The notes under the pieces were generated by a model. It worked only from the letters and a program-made list of their open reading frames with translations. It did not search any database and was not told the DNA's origin. Below are positions 7,124 to 14,609 of a stretch of DNA of 17,281 nt, in pieces. The DNA comes from Scatonaster sp045598705 (lineage in GTDB: Bacteria > Bacillota > Clostridia > Saccharofermentanales > Saccharofermentanaceae), in contig JAZLMM010000047.1 of the NCBI GenBank assembly GCA_045598705.1, positions 1-17,281 on the forward strand, written 5' to 3'. Every line of letters starts with the position of its first letter. Within the stretch, counting starts at the first letter, position 1. A program made the position numbers and the translations under genes.

Positions 7124-8758
7124 TCAGTCCTGATTCTCATATGCGACGAGATACTCTTCGCCATACATCTTACGAAGTTTCGGCTTCTCAATCTTACCTG
7201 TAGCATTACGAAGGACCGGTGCGAAGATGATCTTTCTTGGACGCTTGTAACGAGGCAACTGTAGGCAGAAGTTATCCACTTCCTCTTCTGTCAATGTCAT
7301 GCCTTCCTTCACTTCGATGATTGCACCGGCAATCTCGCCCTGACGCTTATCCGGAAGACCAATGACAGCTACATCCTTGATTTTGTCGTTCTTCATGATG
7401 AAGTCTTCGATCTCGACTGGGTAGAGGTTCTCACCACCGGAGATGATGACGTCCTTCTTACGGTCTACGAGATAGATGAAACCATCTTCGTCCTGACGGC
7501 CCATATCTCCGGTCAGGAGCCAACCATCCTTCAGCACTTCGTTGGTGGCTTCTGGATTGTTGAAGTAGCACTCCATGACACCATCACCCTTGACACAGAG
7601 TTCACCAACGTCACCCTGATTCACGATGTTACCGTTCTCATCGATGATCTTGCATTCCCAGCCATAACCCGGAATACCGATGGCACCGACTTTCTCCACG
7701 TTCTCAACACCCAGATGTACACAGCCAGGTCCGATGGATTCAGAAAGACCGTAGTTGGTGTCATACTGATGCTTCGGGAAATATGCGAGCCATCTCTTGA
7801 TGAGAGACTTCGGAACCGGCTGTGCACCGATATGCATCAGTCTCCACTGATCAAGCTGATAGTCAGAAAGCTTCACATCACCGCGATCCAGTGCATCCAA
7901 GATGTCCTGTGCCCACGGAACCAGAAGCCACACAATGGAGCAGTGTTCAGAAGAAACGGCATCCAAGATGTACTTCGGCTTTGTACCGCGAAGCAGCACT
8001 GCACGGGAGCCGGAAACGAGGGAGCCCATCCAGTGCATCTTGGCACCGGTGTGATAAAGCGGTGGGATACAGAGGAAGCAGTCATCACGAGAAGTAGAGT
8101 GGTGATTCTGTTCTACGGCTGCCGCATGCATCAGACTTCTGTGACGGTGCAGGATGGCTTTCGGGAAGCCGGTCGTACCAGAACTGAAGTAGATGGCACC
8201 AAAGTCGTCATCTGTGATATCAATGTTTGGACGGGTGCTGGAATAGTCGCCGGTAATCAGGCGATAATCTTCTGCGAACTCCGGGCACTGTTCACCCACG
8301 AAGATGAGTGCACGGTTCTTGTGGAGTGCCGGCTCGATATTCTCGATACGGCTGACAAATTCAGGACCGAAGAAGAGAATGTCCAACTCAGCTAGGTTAG
8401 AGCAGTACAGAATCTCATCGGATGTATATCTGAAATTGAGGGGGACAGCAATCGCACCAGTCTTGAGAATACCGAAGTAGATCGGGAGCCACTCCAGACA
8501 GTTCATCATGAGGATACCAATCTTGTTACCCTTCTTGATACCACGAGAGAGCAACATATTGGCCAGACGGTTGGCTTTCTCATCGAAAACTTTCCAAGTG
8601 ATCTGACGGCGGTAAGCCTGTGTCTTCGTGGGCTGAATGAGTTCGAACTCCTTCCAAGTAATGCGGCCGACTTCCTGCTGTTCTGGGTTCAACTCCACCA
8701 GCGCGACTTCATCACCAAATTGATCTGCATTTCTTTCAAGATATTGCGTGACCGGCAT
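7124..8758 (-). CDS. AMP-forming acyl-CoA synthetase (class I adenylate-forming enzyme)
   Basis: The 544-residue cytosolic enzyme of the AMP-binding family activates a carboxylic acid with ATP to an acyl-adenylate, then makes the CoA thioester. Visible motifs are the phosphate loop YFSSGTTGFPKAILHRH, the middle motif YGLSESIGPG, LLTGDMGRQDEDGF, and the hinge and lysine region VDRKKDVIISGGENLYPVEIED. The C-terminus holds RNATGKIEKPKLR, where the Lys of GKI is the catalytic lysine in this family. No carrier domain is present, which argues against a synthetase module. Near the N-terminus the phrase ITWK occurs twice, about 20 residues apart (nt 8583-8602 and 8642-8662), which may be a family insertion or a local duplication. 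The start is supported by AGGAGG at 8768-8773. Acid substrate cannot be read from sequence; a medium or long-chain, or aromatic acid is possible. It has a candidate promoter and an operator-like palindrome upstream. Confidence 0.9.
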   Translation of the reverse strand: MPVTQYLERNADQFGDEVALVELNPEQQEVGRITWKEFELIQPTKTQAYRRQITWKVFDEKANRLANMLLSRGIKKGNKIGILMMNCLEWLPIYFGILKTGAIAVPLNFRYTSDEILYCSNLAELDILFFGPEFVSRIENIEPALHKNRALIFVGEQCPEFAEDYRLITGDYSSTRPNIDITDDDFGAIYFSSGTTGFPKAILHRHRSLMHAAAVEQNHHSTSRDDCFLCIPPLYHTGAKMHWMGSLVSGSRAVLLRGTKPKYILDAVSSEHCSIVWLLVPWAQDILDALDRGDVKLSDYQLDQWRLMHIGAQPVPKSLIKRWLAYFPKHQYDTNYGLSESIGPGCVHLGVENVEKVGAIGIPGYGWECKIIDENGNIVNQGDVGELCVKGDGVMECYFNNPEATNEVLKDGWLLTGDMGRQDEDGFIYLVDRKKDVIISGGENLYPVEIEDFIMKNDKIKDVAVIGLPDKRQGEIAGAIIEVKEGMTLTEEEVDNFCLQLPRYKRPRKIIFAPVLRNATGKIEKPKLRKMYGEEYLVAYENQD

Positions 8759-8792
8759 AATCTTATCCTCCTACATTCACTACCAAACTACA

Positions 8793-8820
8793 CGTATCAA
8801 GATACGCCTTTATGAGTATA
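8793..8820 (-). promoter_or_regulatory. Candidate promoter and operator palindrome for the acyl-CoA synthetase gene
   Basis: On the minus strand an extended -10 TGC-TATACT lies with its hexamer at 8815-8820; no good -35 is visible. Just downstream, CGTATC (8793-8798) and GATACG (8801-8806) form a perfect palindrome with a 2-base centre, overlapping the expected first transcribed bases. That placement fits a repressor site, though a small hairpin cannot be excluded. Confidence 0.45.
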
Positions 8821-8851
8821 GCAGGATTATGCGGAAAAAGCACCTACAAAT

Positions 8852-9619
8852 TTATGAGGCATTGCGCAGATATATCTCAATGAGTCCTTCCAAGATGAGA
8901 TCTGCATCGTAATGGATGGGGTGATGGCATAACGGGACTACAGAAGCGGCATAGCGGCCGGTTGCAACGATGGTGCAGGATTTGCCGTATTCTTCTTCGA
9001 TTCGCTCGATCATACCATCGATGGTCGCGGCAGTCTGGAACATAAGCCCGCTCTTCAGACTGTCCACGGTGTTAGTGCCGATGACCTTCTTCGGTGTCTC
9101 GAAAGCAATACTTGGGAGTTGGGAAGTGCGGTTACTTAATGCCTCAGAAGCCACGCCCATACCAGCACCGATGGAAGTTCCCACGAAAGACTTCTGTTCG
9201 TCAATCAAGGAGAAGGTAGTGGCAGTGCCCATGTAGATGTTAATCTGCGGAACTTTGTACTTGCTGATTCCACCGACCGCTGCGGCAACGAGGTCGCTTC
9301 CGAGCTGGGCCGGATTGTCGATCTTGATCTTCAGACCGCTCTTGACGCCTGGACCGACGACAAGTGGCGTGACTTGGGCGAAACGTTCGATGGCCGTCCG
9401 AATACTGGTGGTGACAGCGGGTACCACAGAAGAGAGAATGGCACCTTCAATATCGTCGAATCCCATTCCGTGAACACGAAGCGCAGTTTCCAGCAATGCG
9501 GCATATTCCAGATCCGTTGCATGGGCACGTGTGGTCAGAATCTCTGTGAAGCGTGCTTGCTTTCCTACGAAACCGCCAAGGAGAATATGTGTGTTTCCGA
9601 TATCGATTGCAAGGATCAT
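8852..9619 (-). CDS. coaX: Type III pantothenate kinase
   Basis: The 255-residue enzyme phosphorylates pantothenate with ATP, the first step of coenzyme A synthesis. It belongs to the ASKHA fold: AIDIGNTHILLG at the N-terminus (DxGNT phosphate motif), VVGPGVKSGLKIKIDNPAQLGSD with the presumed catalytic Asp, then MGTATTF, SIGAGM, LSNRTSQLP and KSGLMFQTAATIDGMIERI. The residue before MGTATT is Tyr, where many CoaX proteins have Asp (D-x-GTA) for monovalent cation binding, and the usual GGxIxPG reads GTSIGAG. I chose the ATG at 9619 rather than TTG 9649 or ATG 9625: AAGGAG (9626-9631) lies six bases before 9619, and MILAIDIGNT is the normal family start. The upstream S-component gene ends at 9630, so the two are co-transcribed. 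Confidence 0.93.
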   Translation of the reverse strand: MILAIDIGNTHILLGGFVGKQARFTEILTTRAHATDLEYAALLETALRVHGMGFDDIEGAILSSVVPAVTTSIRTAIERFAQVTPLVVGPGVKSGLKIKIDNPAQLGSDLVAAAVGGISKYKVPQINIYMGTATTFSLIDEQKSFVGTSIGAGMGVASEALSNRTSQLPSIAFETPKKVIGTNTVDSLKSGLMFQTAATIDGMIERIEEEYGKSCTIVATGRYAASVVPLCHHPIHYDADLILEGLIEIYLRNAS

Positions 9620-9629
9620 AGGCATCTCC

Positions 9630-10292
9630 TTACTGCTCTCCTTGATCAATGAGACCAGCAGTCTTCAATGCTGTTGCGATGGCACAAGTAACGAAGAGTG
9701 CTGCACCGGCTTCAACCAGAGCGTTAATGCCAACAAAGGCTGCGAAGAACTTGAAGATGGTCGCAGTGTTGAAACCCCATTCACCCATCTTTGCAATAAA
9801 ATCGGTATTGTTCCAGAAGAACAGGAGCAAAGAACCTACGAAGAGGATTGTATTTAGTAATGCTGCGGAAAGCCCTGTCAGTGCGTAAGCGATAGGCTTC
9901 TTCTTCTGAACAAGAATTTTCTTCAGTGCTTCAGAAATCAATCCGGTCAGGAATCCGGCCAGTGCACGGGCGAGAATGCAGACGATGAAAGTGAAGATTG
10001 GGTTCACATCCAGAAGGAAAGTGCCGAAAGCGTCCATGCCGAAGCACTGTGCGAAACTGGTGATGCCGAAGAGCCCACCCAGTGCAGCACCGGCGTAGGG
10101 TCCCATGGCAATGGCACCGATTGCTACCGGTATCATGAGAAAAGAGATGGAGATTGTGCCGATTTTAAGATAGCCAAGCGGTGTAAAGGCCATCATCAGA
10201 ATAATGGCACCAAGAATACCTAATAATGCAATGGTCAGGTTTCTCTTCTGGTTCTGCTGCTTCTTCTGTTTGTTCGAATTAGGTTTTGTCAT
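9630..10292 (-). CDS. ECF transporter S component, probably for pantothenate
   Basis: The 220-residue hydrophobic protein has a short lysine- and glutamine-rich N-terminal tail and about six membrane segments. The pattern LGAIILMMAFTPLGYLKIG, then ISFLMIPVAIGAIAMGPYAGAALGGLFGITSFAQ is typical of S components of energy-coupling factor vitamin transporters, which bind substrate in the membrane and share an ATPase and T component encoded elsewhere. Ten bases separate its stop from coaX, and PanT-type S components are known for pantothenate, so this is probably PanT. Substrate assignment rests on this neighbourhood, and a different vitamin is possible. AAAGGAGG (10301-10308) gives a very strong ribosome site. 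No energising EcfA or EcfT genes are in the window. Confidence 0.85.
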   Translation of the reverse strand: MTKPNSNKQKKQQNQKRNLTIALLGILGAIILMMAFTPLGYLKIGTISISFLMIPVAIGAIAMGPYAGAALGGLFGITSFAQCFGMDAFGTFLLDVNPIFTFIVCILARALAGFLTGLISEALKKILVQKKKPIAYALTGLSAALLNTILFVGSLLLFFWNNTDFIAKMGEWGFNTATIFKFFAAFVGINALVEAGAALFVTCAIATALKTAGLIDQGEQ

Positions 10293-10436
10293 AACAAATC
10301 CCTCCTTTGATACTATTCCTCCGGACGAGGATATAATTCACGGGGCAGAGGTTCGAGCCTTCTTGTCACGAGTCAGATTCACTGCGGATATCTGCAAAAA
10401 ACGACGAAATACGCTCTTATTTCCTTCTACGATAAA

Positions 10437-10466
10437 ATTATACCACGTACATTTCATTTTAGTCAC
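10437..10466 (-). promoter_or_regulatory. Candidate promoter for the S component and coaX
   Basis: On the minus strand a perfect TATAAT (10437-10442) is preceded at 18 bases by GTGACT (10461-10466), a four-of-six -35. The resulting leader of about 135 bases shows no riboswitch that I recognise. Other bases of the 257-base divergent gap serve the lipoprotein gene on the other strand. Confidence 0.5.
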
Positions 10467-10504
10467 TTTACAAAGAGGGGTATACTATACAATGCTTATA
10501 GAAT

Positions 10505-10534
10505 AATCAGCATATATATTTGTATATTCTGATT
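10505..10534 (+). promoter_or_regulatory. AT-rich hairpin in the lipoprotein gene leader
   Basis: AATCAG (10505-10510) pairs with CTGATT (10529-10534), and the inner ATATAT arms (10512-10517 and 10522-10527) also pair, with one G-U and one mismatch. The structure lies 15 bases before the chosen ATG. A TTG at 10520 that would lengthen the reading frame falls inside the loop and has no ribosome site, so it is unlikely to be the start. Confidence 0.45.
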
Positions 10535-10549
10535 GATATCGATGAAGAG

Positions 10550-13432
10550 ATGAAAGGTAAGAAGCACGCGGTGCGTATGAATTGTACCATCAAGAAGATT
10601 GTATCTGGACTCCTGGTGTTAGCTTTGCTGATTCCTGGATGCTCGTTACGTGAGAAGAAGAATTCTCCTTCTTTTTCCAGTCGGTCAGAATCTATATCGC
10701 TTGATACGACGGAGACTACTTTAGAGGAAGTTGTGAAGATGCCTTCTGCGGAGGATCTATTCTATCATGCAGAGCAGAAAAGTCTTTATGCACCGGATTT
10801 GCTGGACTATAAATACGGCTATTTACAGTACTCGTATTCAGACAAACCACTCTTTACCGATCATTATGTACTTGTTCATAGTAACCAGCGATATAGCTCA
10901 CAGCCACTGGATAAAATGGAAGATTACTACTTTCATGAAGATGACTTCAAAGAGGTAAGTAGATGGTCTGTCTTCAACTTGTCCGGAAATTATCTTTGTG
11001 ATCTTCCCGTAGAAGATACACCCAATGGGCCGATTTATGAGCAGAGTGGCATGATTTTTGACGAAGATGAACAAGGTAATATCGTGGCCTTGTATTCCGG
11101 ATATGATGAGACCTCTGATTATGGACGCCTAATGGTGTATGCTTCGAAGTACTCTGCTTCCGGTGAGGAAATTATGCCACCTACCCCTATGTTTATAGGC
11201 GATTCCAATTTACTGGTGGGCATATGCATGGGCAAACAAGATGAGATTATCTTTGCGACATCTTCTCATCTCGTCAGTGCGAATTTGAATGGAATCGTTC
11301 ACTCGGTATGCACATTCCCTGAGAATAGTTGTTGCATTGGACTTTGGAAAGAAAACGATGTGTTCTATATTCTCACTTTGCCAATTTGCACGCCCGTGGG
11401 TATTGTAGAGTATCCACAGGAAGCTCCTGAAGCAGATGGTGACACCAATGTCGACAGCAGTCTGCTATTTCCATTTACCGTTACGGAGAACGGGATGATT
11501 TGTGTTGCCGGTGATGGAAAATCAGCGGACGGCATGATGACCATGCATATCGGGAATTCAATCAATGGACACTGTGCAGCAACGAAGAACGCAATCGGCA
11601 CGTTCAACTTCGAAAGTGGCGAATTCTGTAGCTTGCTGGACTGGAACCAGACTGATGCGGATCTAAATCTTGTCATGAACGGACGTTTTCAAGTGACTTC
11701 TGAAGGAATGACCGGACATCCGCTCAATATGTTCTATCCACAGGAGAGTTCTCTTCCCGGCATGTCGATTTCGGTAGTCGAAAGATCAATCAATGAAATG
11801 ATTGAAAATGGTATGGTGGAGTCAGATATCCGAATAGTACCCTCTCTTTCGGAAACGAACGATTCGGTATCACTGGAGCAGATGATACCGACTACAGACA
11901 CATCTTTGGCGGATCGCCCATCGGAAGAGAGTACGACACTGACTTCTGAATCAGAGATGAATTCGGAAACAGAAGTGGGTATAGAGACGACTGTGACGCC
12001 GAATGAGACAGGTCAACCTGTTACAGAGATCTATGTGGCCTCGACTGCAGAGACGAGAAGCGGTAATGCTCCACTATTATTGAAGCTAACCCAGATGGAG
12101 GAGAATCCACATCAGAATCAGAAGGTGATTTGGATGGGTGGCGTTCATCTTGTGGATAGCCCCGTGGCGACGGCAATCAGACAGTATAATTTAGATACCA
12201 ATCACCCAATCTGGGTCAAGCTTCATGAGTATACGGATTTTGTATGCAACGATGATTATGGTTGTATTCTCATAAACATCCAAGTCTCCGCGCTTTATTC
12301 TCAGAACTGGTATGAGACGAACAATGACGATATTGCTGCGATGGAAAGGATGATTGACCAAGTCAGTTCAGGTAACGGTCCGGATATTATCTATGGCGGT
12401 GGTGAAATAGGAACACTGGACAGACATGGCTATCTGACAGATCTACGTCCATATATGAGCGGTAAGAATGGTATCAACGAAGATGACTACTTCGCCAGTG
12501 TATTTGATGCATTTGAAGTGGACAATAAACTGTTCCAGATGCCACTTTCTTTCCGCCTTGTTAGCATGTTGCAGCATACTTCTTTAATCGAAAACAATGG
12601 TGTCTTCTCATTCAAGGATGCGCTAGCTCAACAGGATAAATCGCTGGAAACACTATTTCCAACGTATTTGACAGCGTATACGATGATGATTCTTGCTTCT
12701 TCGAAGATGAATGATTGGGTGAATTTCGATTCCCACACAGTGAGGGTAACTTCTACAGAACTGGCTACTTTTCTCCAATTTTGTTCGTCGTTATTGAGTC
12801 AGTCCGAAGAAGACCAGTATTATATGGAAGATATCCTGGGCTATAGGGGTTGGTGTACGGTAGGTTCGTTAATCAGTGAAGAGGATTCTCCATTGATTCC
12901 TGTAGAAATTGGATCTCCAGAAGAGTATTGTCGCATAACTGGATGGAAGGATGATTATTCTTGGTCTGGACTTCTGGGCACGGATACGGATTTGACCTCA
13001 GTTCATACCGACTGCACAGTAGGCATAGCATCCTACTCAACACAGAAAGAGACGGCGTGGGAAGTTGTGCAATATCTTCTTTCTGACGAAGCGCAGAGTC
13101 TGCTTCGTCCACGTCCATCCACTTTGGGAACAGAAGACGAAGCCATGTTCCCCGTTGCACGAAGCGTTTTCTATCAGGATTATTTCCAGATGCTTGACGA
13201 TGCCGAATACCATTATTTGGATGGTTCTTACTATACTGCTCGCCCTATGGATGTGAATGCGGAACAGAATCTGGAAAACATGCTTTCGGCTCCTCATTCG
13301 AGGTATATATATGACCAAGACATCCTTTATATCCTTGTTGAGGCGTGCAACCAATGCAACATGAGCGAAGTTACCTATGAAGAAGCTGCAGCTGAAATGA
13401 TAGAGAGAATCAATCAAATAGATGACAATTAA
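10550..13432 (+). CDS. Large lipoprotein: N-terminal repeat region and C-terminal family 1 solute-binding domain
   Basis: The 960-residue lipoprotein has a signal peptide KKIVSGLLVLALLIPGC, with lipid-bearing Cys31. Residues about 60-440 contain recurring short strands of the form DEDEQGNIVALYSGY and look like a beta-propeller, with low certainty. Residues about 445-495 are a Ser/Thr/Glu-rich linker. From about 525 the sequence resembles extracellular solute-binding proteins: IRQYNLDTNHPIWVKLHEY, GNGPDIIYGGG, GYLTDLRPYM and, near the end, AWEVVQYLLSDEAQSLL. Such domains bind sugars or peptides at the cell surface for ABC importers, yet no permease or ATPase gene is adjacent, so sensing or docking is possible. 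Start choice is uncertain: the ATG at 10550 has only a weak GAAGAG next to it, ATG 10577 also precedes the signal peptide, and no strong ribosome site is present. It may share a transcript with the two genes downstream. Confidence 0.82.
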   Translation: MKGKKHAVRMNCTIKKIVSGLLVLALLIPGCSLREKKNSPSFSSRSESISLDTTETTLEEVVKMPSAEDLFYHAEQKSLYAPDLLDYKYGYLQYSYSDKPLFTDHYVLVHSNQRYSSQPLDKMEDYYFHEDDFKEVSRWSVFNLSGNYLCDLPVEDTPNGPIYEQSGMIFDEDEQGNIVALYSGYDETSDYGRLMVYASKYSASGEEIMPPTPMFIGDSNLLVGICMGKQDEIIFATSSHLVSANLNGIVHSVCTFPENSCCIGLWKENDVFYILTLPICTPVGIVEYPQEAPEADGDTNVDSSLLFPFTVTENGMICVAGDGKSADGMMTMHIGNSINGHCAATKNAIGTFNFESGEFCSLLDWNQTDADLNLVMNGRFQVTSEGMTGHPLNMFYPQESSLPGMSISVVERSINEMIENGMVESDIRIVPSLSETNDSVSLEQMIPTTDTSLADRPSEESTTLTSESEMNSETEVGIETTVTPNETGQPVTEIYVASTAETRSGNAPLLLKLTQMEENPHQNQKVIWMGGVHLVDSPVATAIRQYNLDTNHPIWVKLHEYTDFVCNDDYGCILINIQVSALYSQNWYETNNDDIAAMERMIDQVSSGNGPDIIYGGGEIGTLDRHGYLTDLRPYMSGKNGINEDDYFASVFDAFEVDNKLFQMPLSFRLVSMLQHTSLIENNGVFSFKDALAQQDKSLETLFPTYLTAYTMMILASSKMNDWVNFDSHTVRVTSTELATFLQFCSSLLSQSEEDQYYMEDILGYRGWCTVGSLISEEDSPLIPVEIGSPEEYCRITGWKDDYSWSGLLGTDTDLTSVHTDCTVGIASYSTQKETAWEVVQYLLSDEAQSLLRPRPSTLGTEDEAMFPVARSVFYQDYFQMLDDAEYHYLDGSYYTARPMDVNAEQNLENMLSAPHSRYIYDQDILYILVEACNQCNMSEVTYEEAAAEMIERINQIDDN

Positions 13433-13511
13433 TACTCCGAAATGGTAGAATAAGCCGTTATAGTCATGTTCGATTGCGAAGAACAGCAGGTTGATTTGAA
13501 GGAGTAAAGAG

Positions 13512-14609
13512 ATGGCAGATTCAATCAAGTGTCCGAATTGTTCGGGAAACCTTGTGTTTGCTGCAGACCGACAACTGATGGTTTGCGAATATTGTTCAAG
13601 TGCTTTTACCGCGGAACAATTAGCGAATACAATCGTACCGGAGGCACCTGCTCAAACGGATGCAGGAGATCGTATCCATGCGGCCAATGCAGAAGAACAT
13701 ATTCGTACAAGTCTCAACGACACACATATTCAGTTTATCTGTAATGCATGTGGCGCCCAAGTCGTCACAGATCGGAACACCAGTGCCACATTCTGTGCAT
13801 TCTGTGGTTCGCCGGCAATCATCAGTCAACGACTGACGGATGAGTTCTCTCCGGACTACATCATTCCTTTCAAATACGGACGAGAAGAGGCCATCAAGAA
13901 ATTCTTCAAGTGGTGCAAAGGCGGACGCTGGACACCTTTTGATTTTGTCAGCGACAAGAGCATTGAGAAGTTGACCGGCCTTTATGTACCATTCTGGCTC
14001 TTTGATGCGAGAAGCGATGTTGCGATATGGGCGGAAGGTGTGAGCGAAAGTTCTGTTACACATGGTAGCACCACAACGGTGACGACTTCCTACTATGACA
14101 CGATTCGAGAGTATCAGATGAAGTGGGGGAAAATTCCGCTTGATGGCGCAACTTATATCCAGGATGACCTGATGGAAGCTATCGAACCATTCAATTTCAA
14201 GGAAATGGTTCCTTTCGACCCAGCTTATATGCAGGGTTTCTTTGCCGATCGATATGACCTGACCGGCGACAAGTTGAAACCACGCCTGATTACACGCCTG
14301 AAGAATTACATTACGCAAGAGCTGACACCTACCTATTCGAAGTACAACCGCGGTGTCAAGGTAAAAGACGATAACACCCGCATCTACGAACCAAATATGT
14401 ACTATGCCATGTTACCGGTATGGTTTCTGCATTATAAATATAATAGTAAGGATTATTATTTCTGTATGAACGGACAGACGGGAGAGGTGGCCGGTGTGCC
14501 GCCGGTCAGCCGACTGAAGCGATTCGTACTATTCTTTGTCCTTCTGGCTGCCTTGGCACCGATCGTTCGTCTGATCATCGGCTTGATTCTGTGGGGGACT
14601 GTCGGATGA
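13512..14609 (+). CDS. Membrane-anchored double zinc-ribbon protein, paralogue of the one at 2733-4100
   Basis: The 365-residue protein has unknown function. Two zinc ribbons are seen: Cys7/10/25/28 and Cys77/80/95/98, the second ending CAFCGSP, the same form as CVYCGSP in the paralogue. The middle domain repeats the paralogue's landmarks: IIPF, GLYVPFW, IEPFNF, YMQGFF, YAMLPVWFLHYKYN and NGQTGEVAGVPP. A C-terminal hydrophobic stretch (about 337-361) is one or two short membrane helices. AAGGAG (13499-13504), seven bases before the ATG, fixes the start. It lies 79 bases after the lipoprotein gene with no obvious terminator, and its TGA overlaps the ATG of the TPM gene (ATGA). Coupling with a TPM protein suggests a shared membrane job. 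Low identity between the paralogues implies an old duplication rather than a recent one. Confidence 0.85.
   Translation: MADSIKCPNCSGNLVFAADRQLMVCEYCSSAFTAEQLANTIVPEAPAQTDAGDRIHAANAEEHIRTSLNDTHIQFICNACGAQVVTDRNTSATFCAFCGSPAIISQRLTDEFSPDYIIPFKYGREEAIKKFFKWCKGGRWTPFDFVSDKSIEKLTGLYVPFWLFDARSDVAIWAEGVSESSVTHGSTTTVTTSYYDTIREYQMKWGKIPLDGATYIQDDLMEAIEPFNFKEMVPFDPAYMQGFFADRYDLTGDKLKPRLITRLKNYITQELTPTYSKYNRGVKVKDDNTRIYEPNMYYAMLPVWFLHYKYNSKDYYFCMNGQTGEVAGVPPVSRLKRFVLFFVLLAALAPIVRLIIGLILWGTVG

Noticed and set aside
7715..8395. 226-codon plus-strand reading frame opposite the acyl-CoA synthetase
   Set aside because: It lies wholly within the conserved part of the synthetase and has no ribosome site or domain.
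9531..9857. Plus-strand frames over the coaX and S-component region
   Set aside because: They run across the junction of two well-supported minus-strand genes and encode nothing recognisable.
10293..10436. Riboswitch in the leader of the S-component gene
   Set aside because: No conserved riboswitch core could be recognised by eye in the minus-strand leader, so none is called.
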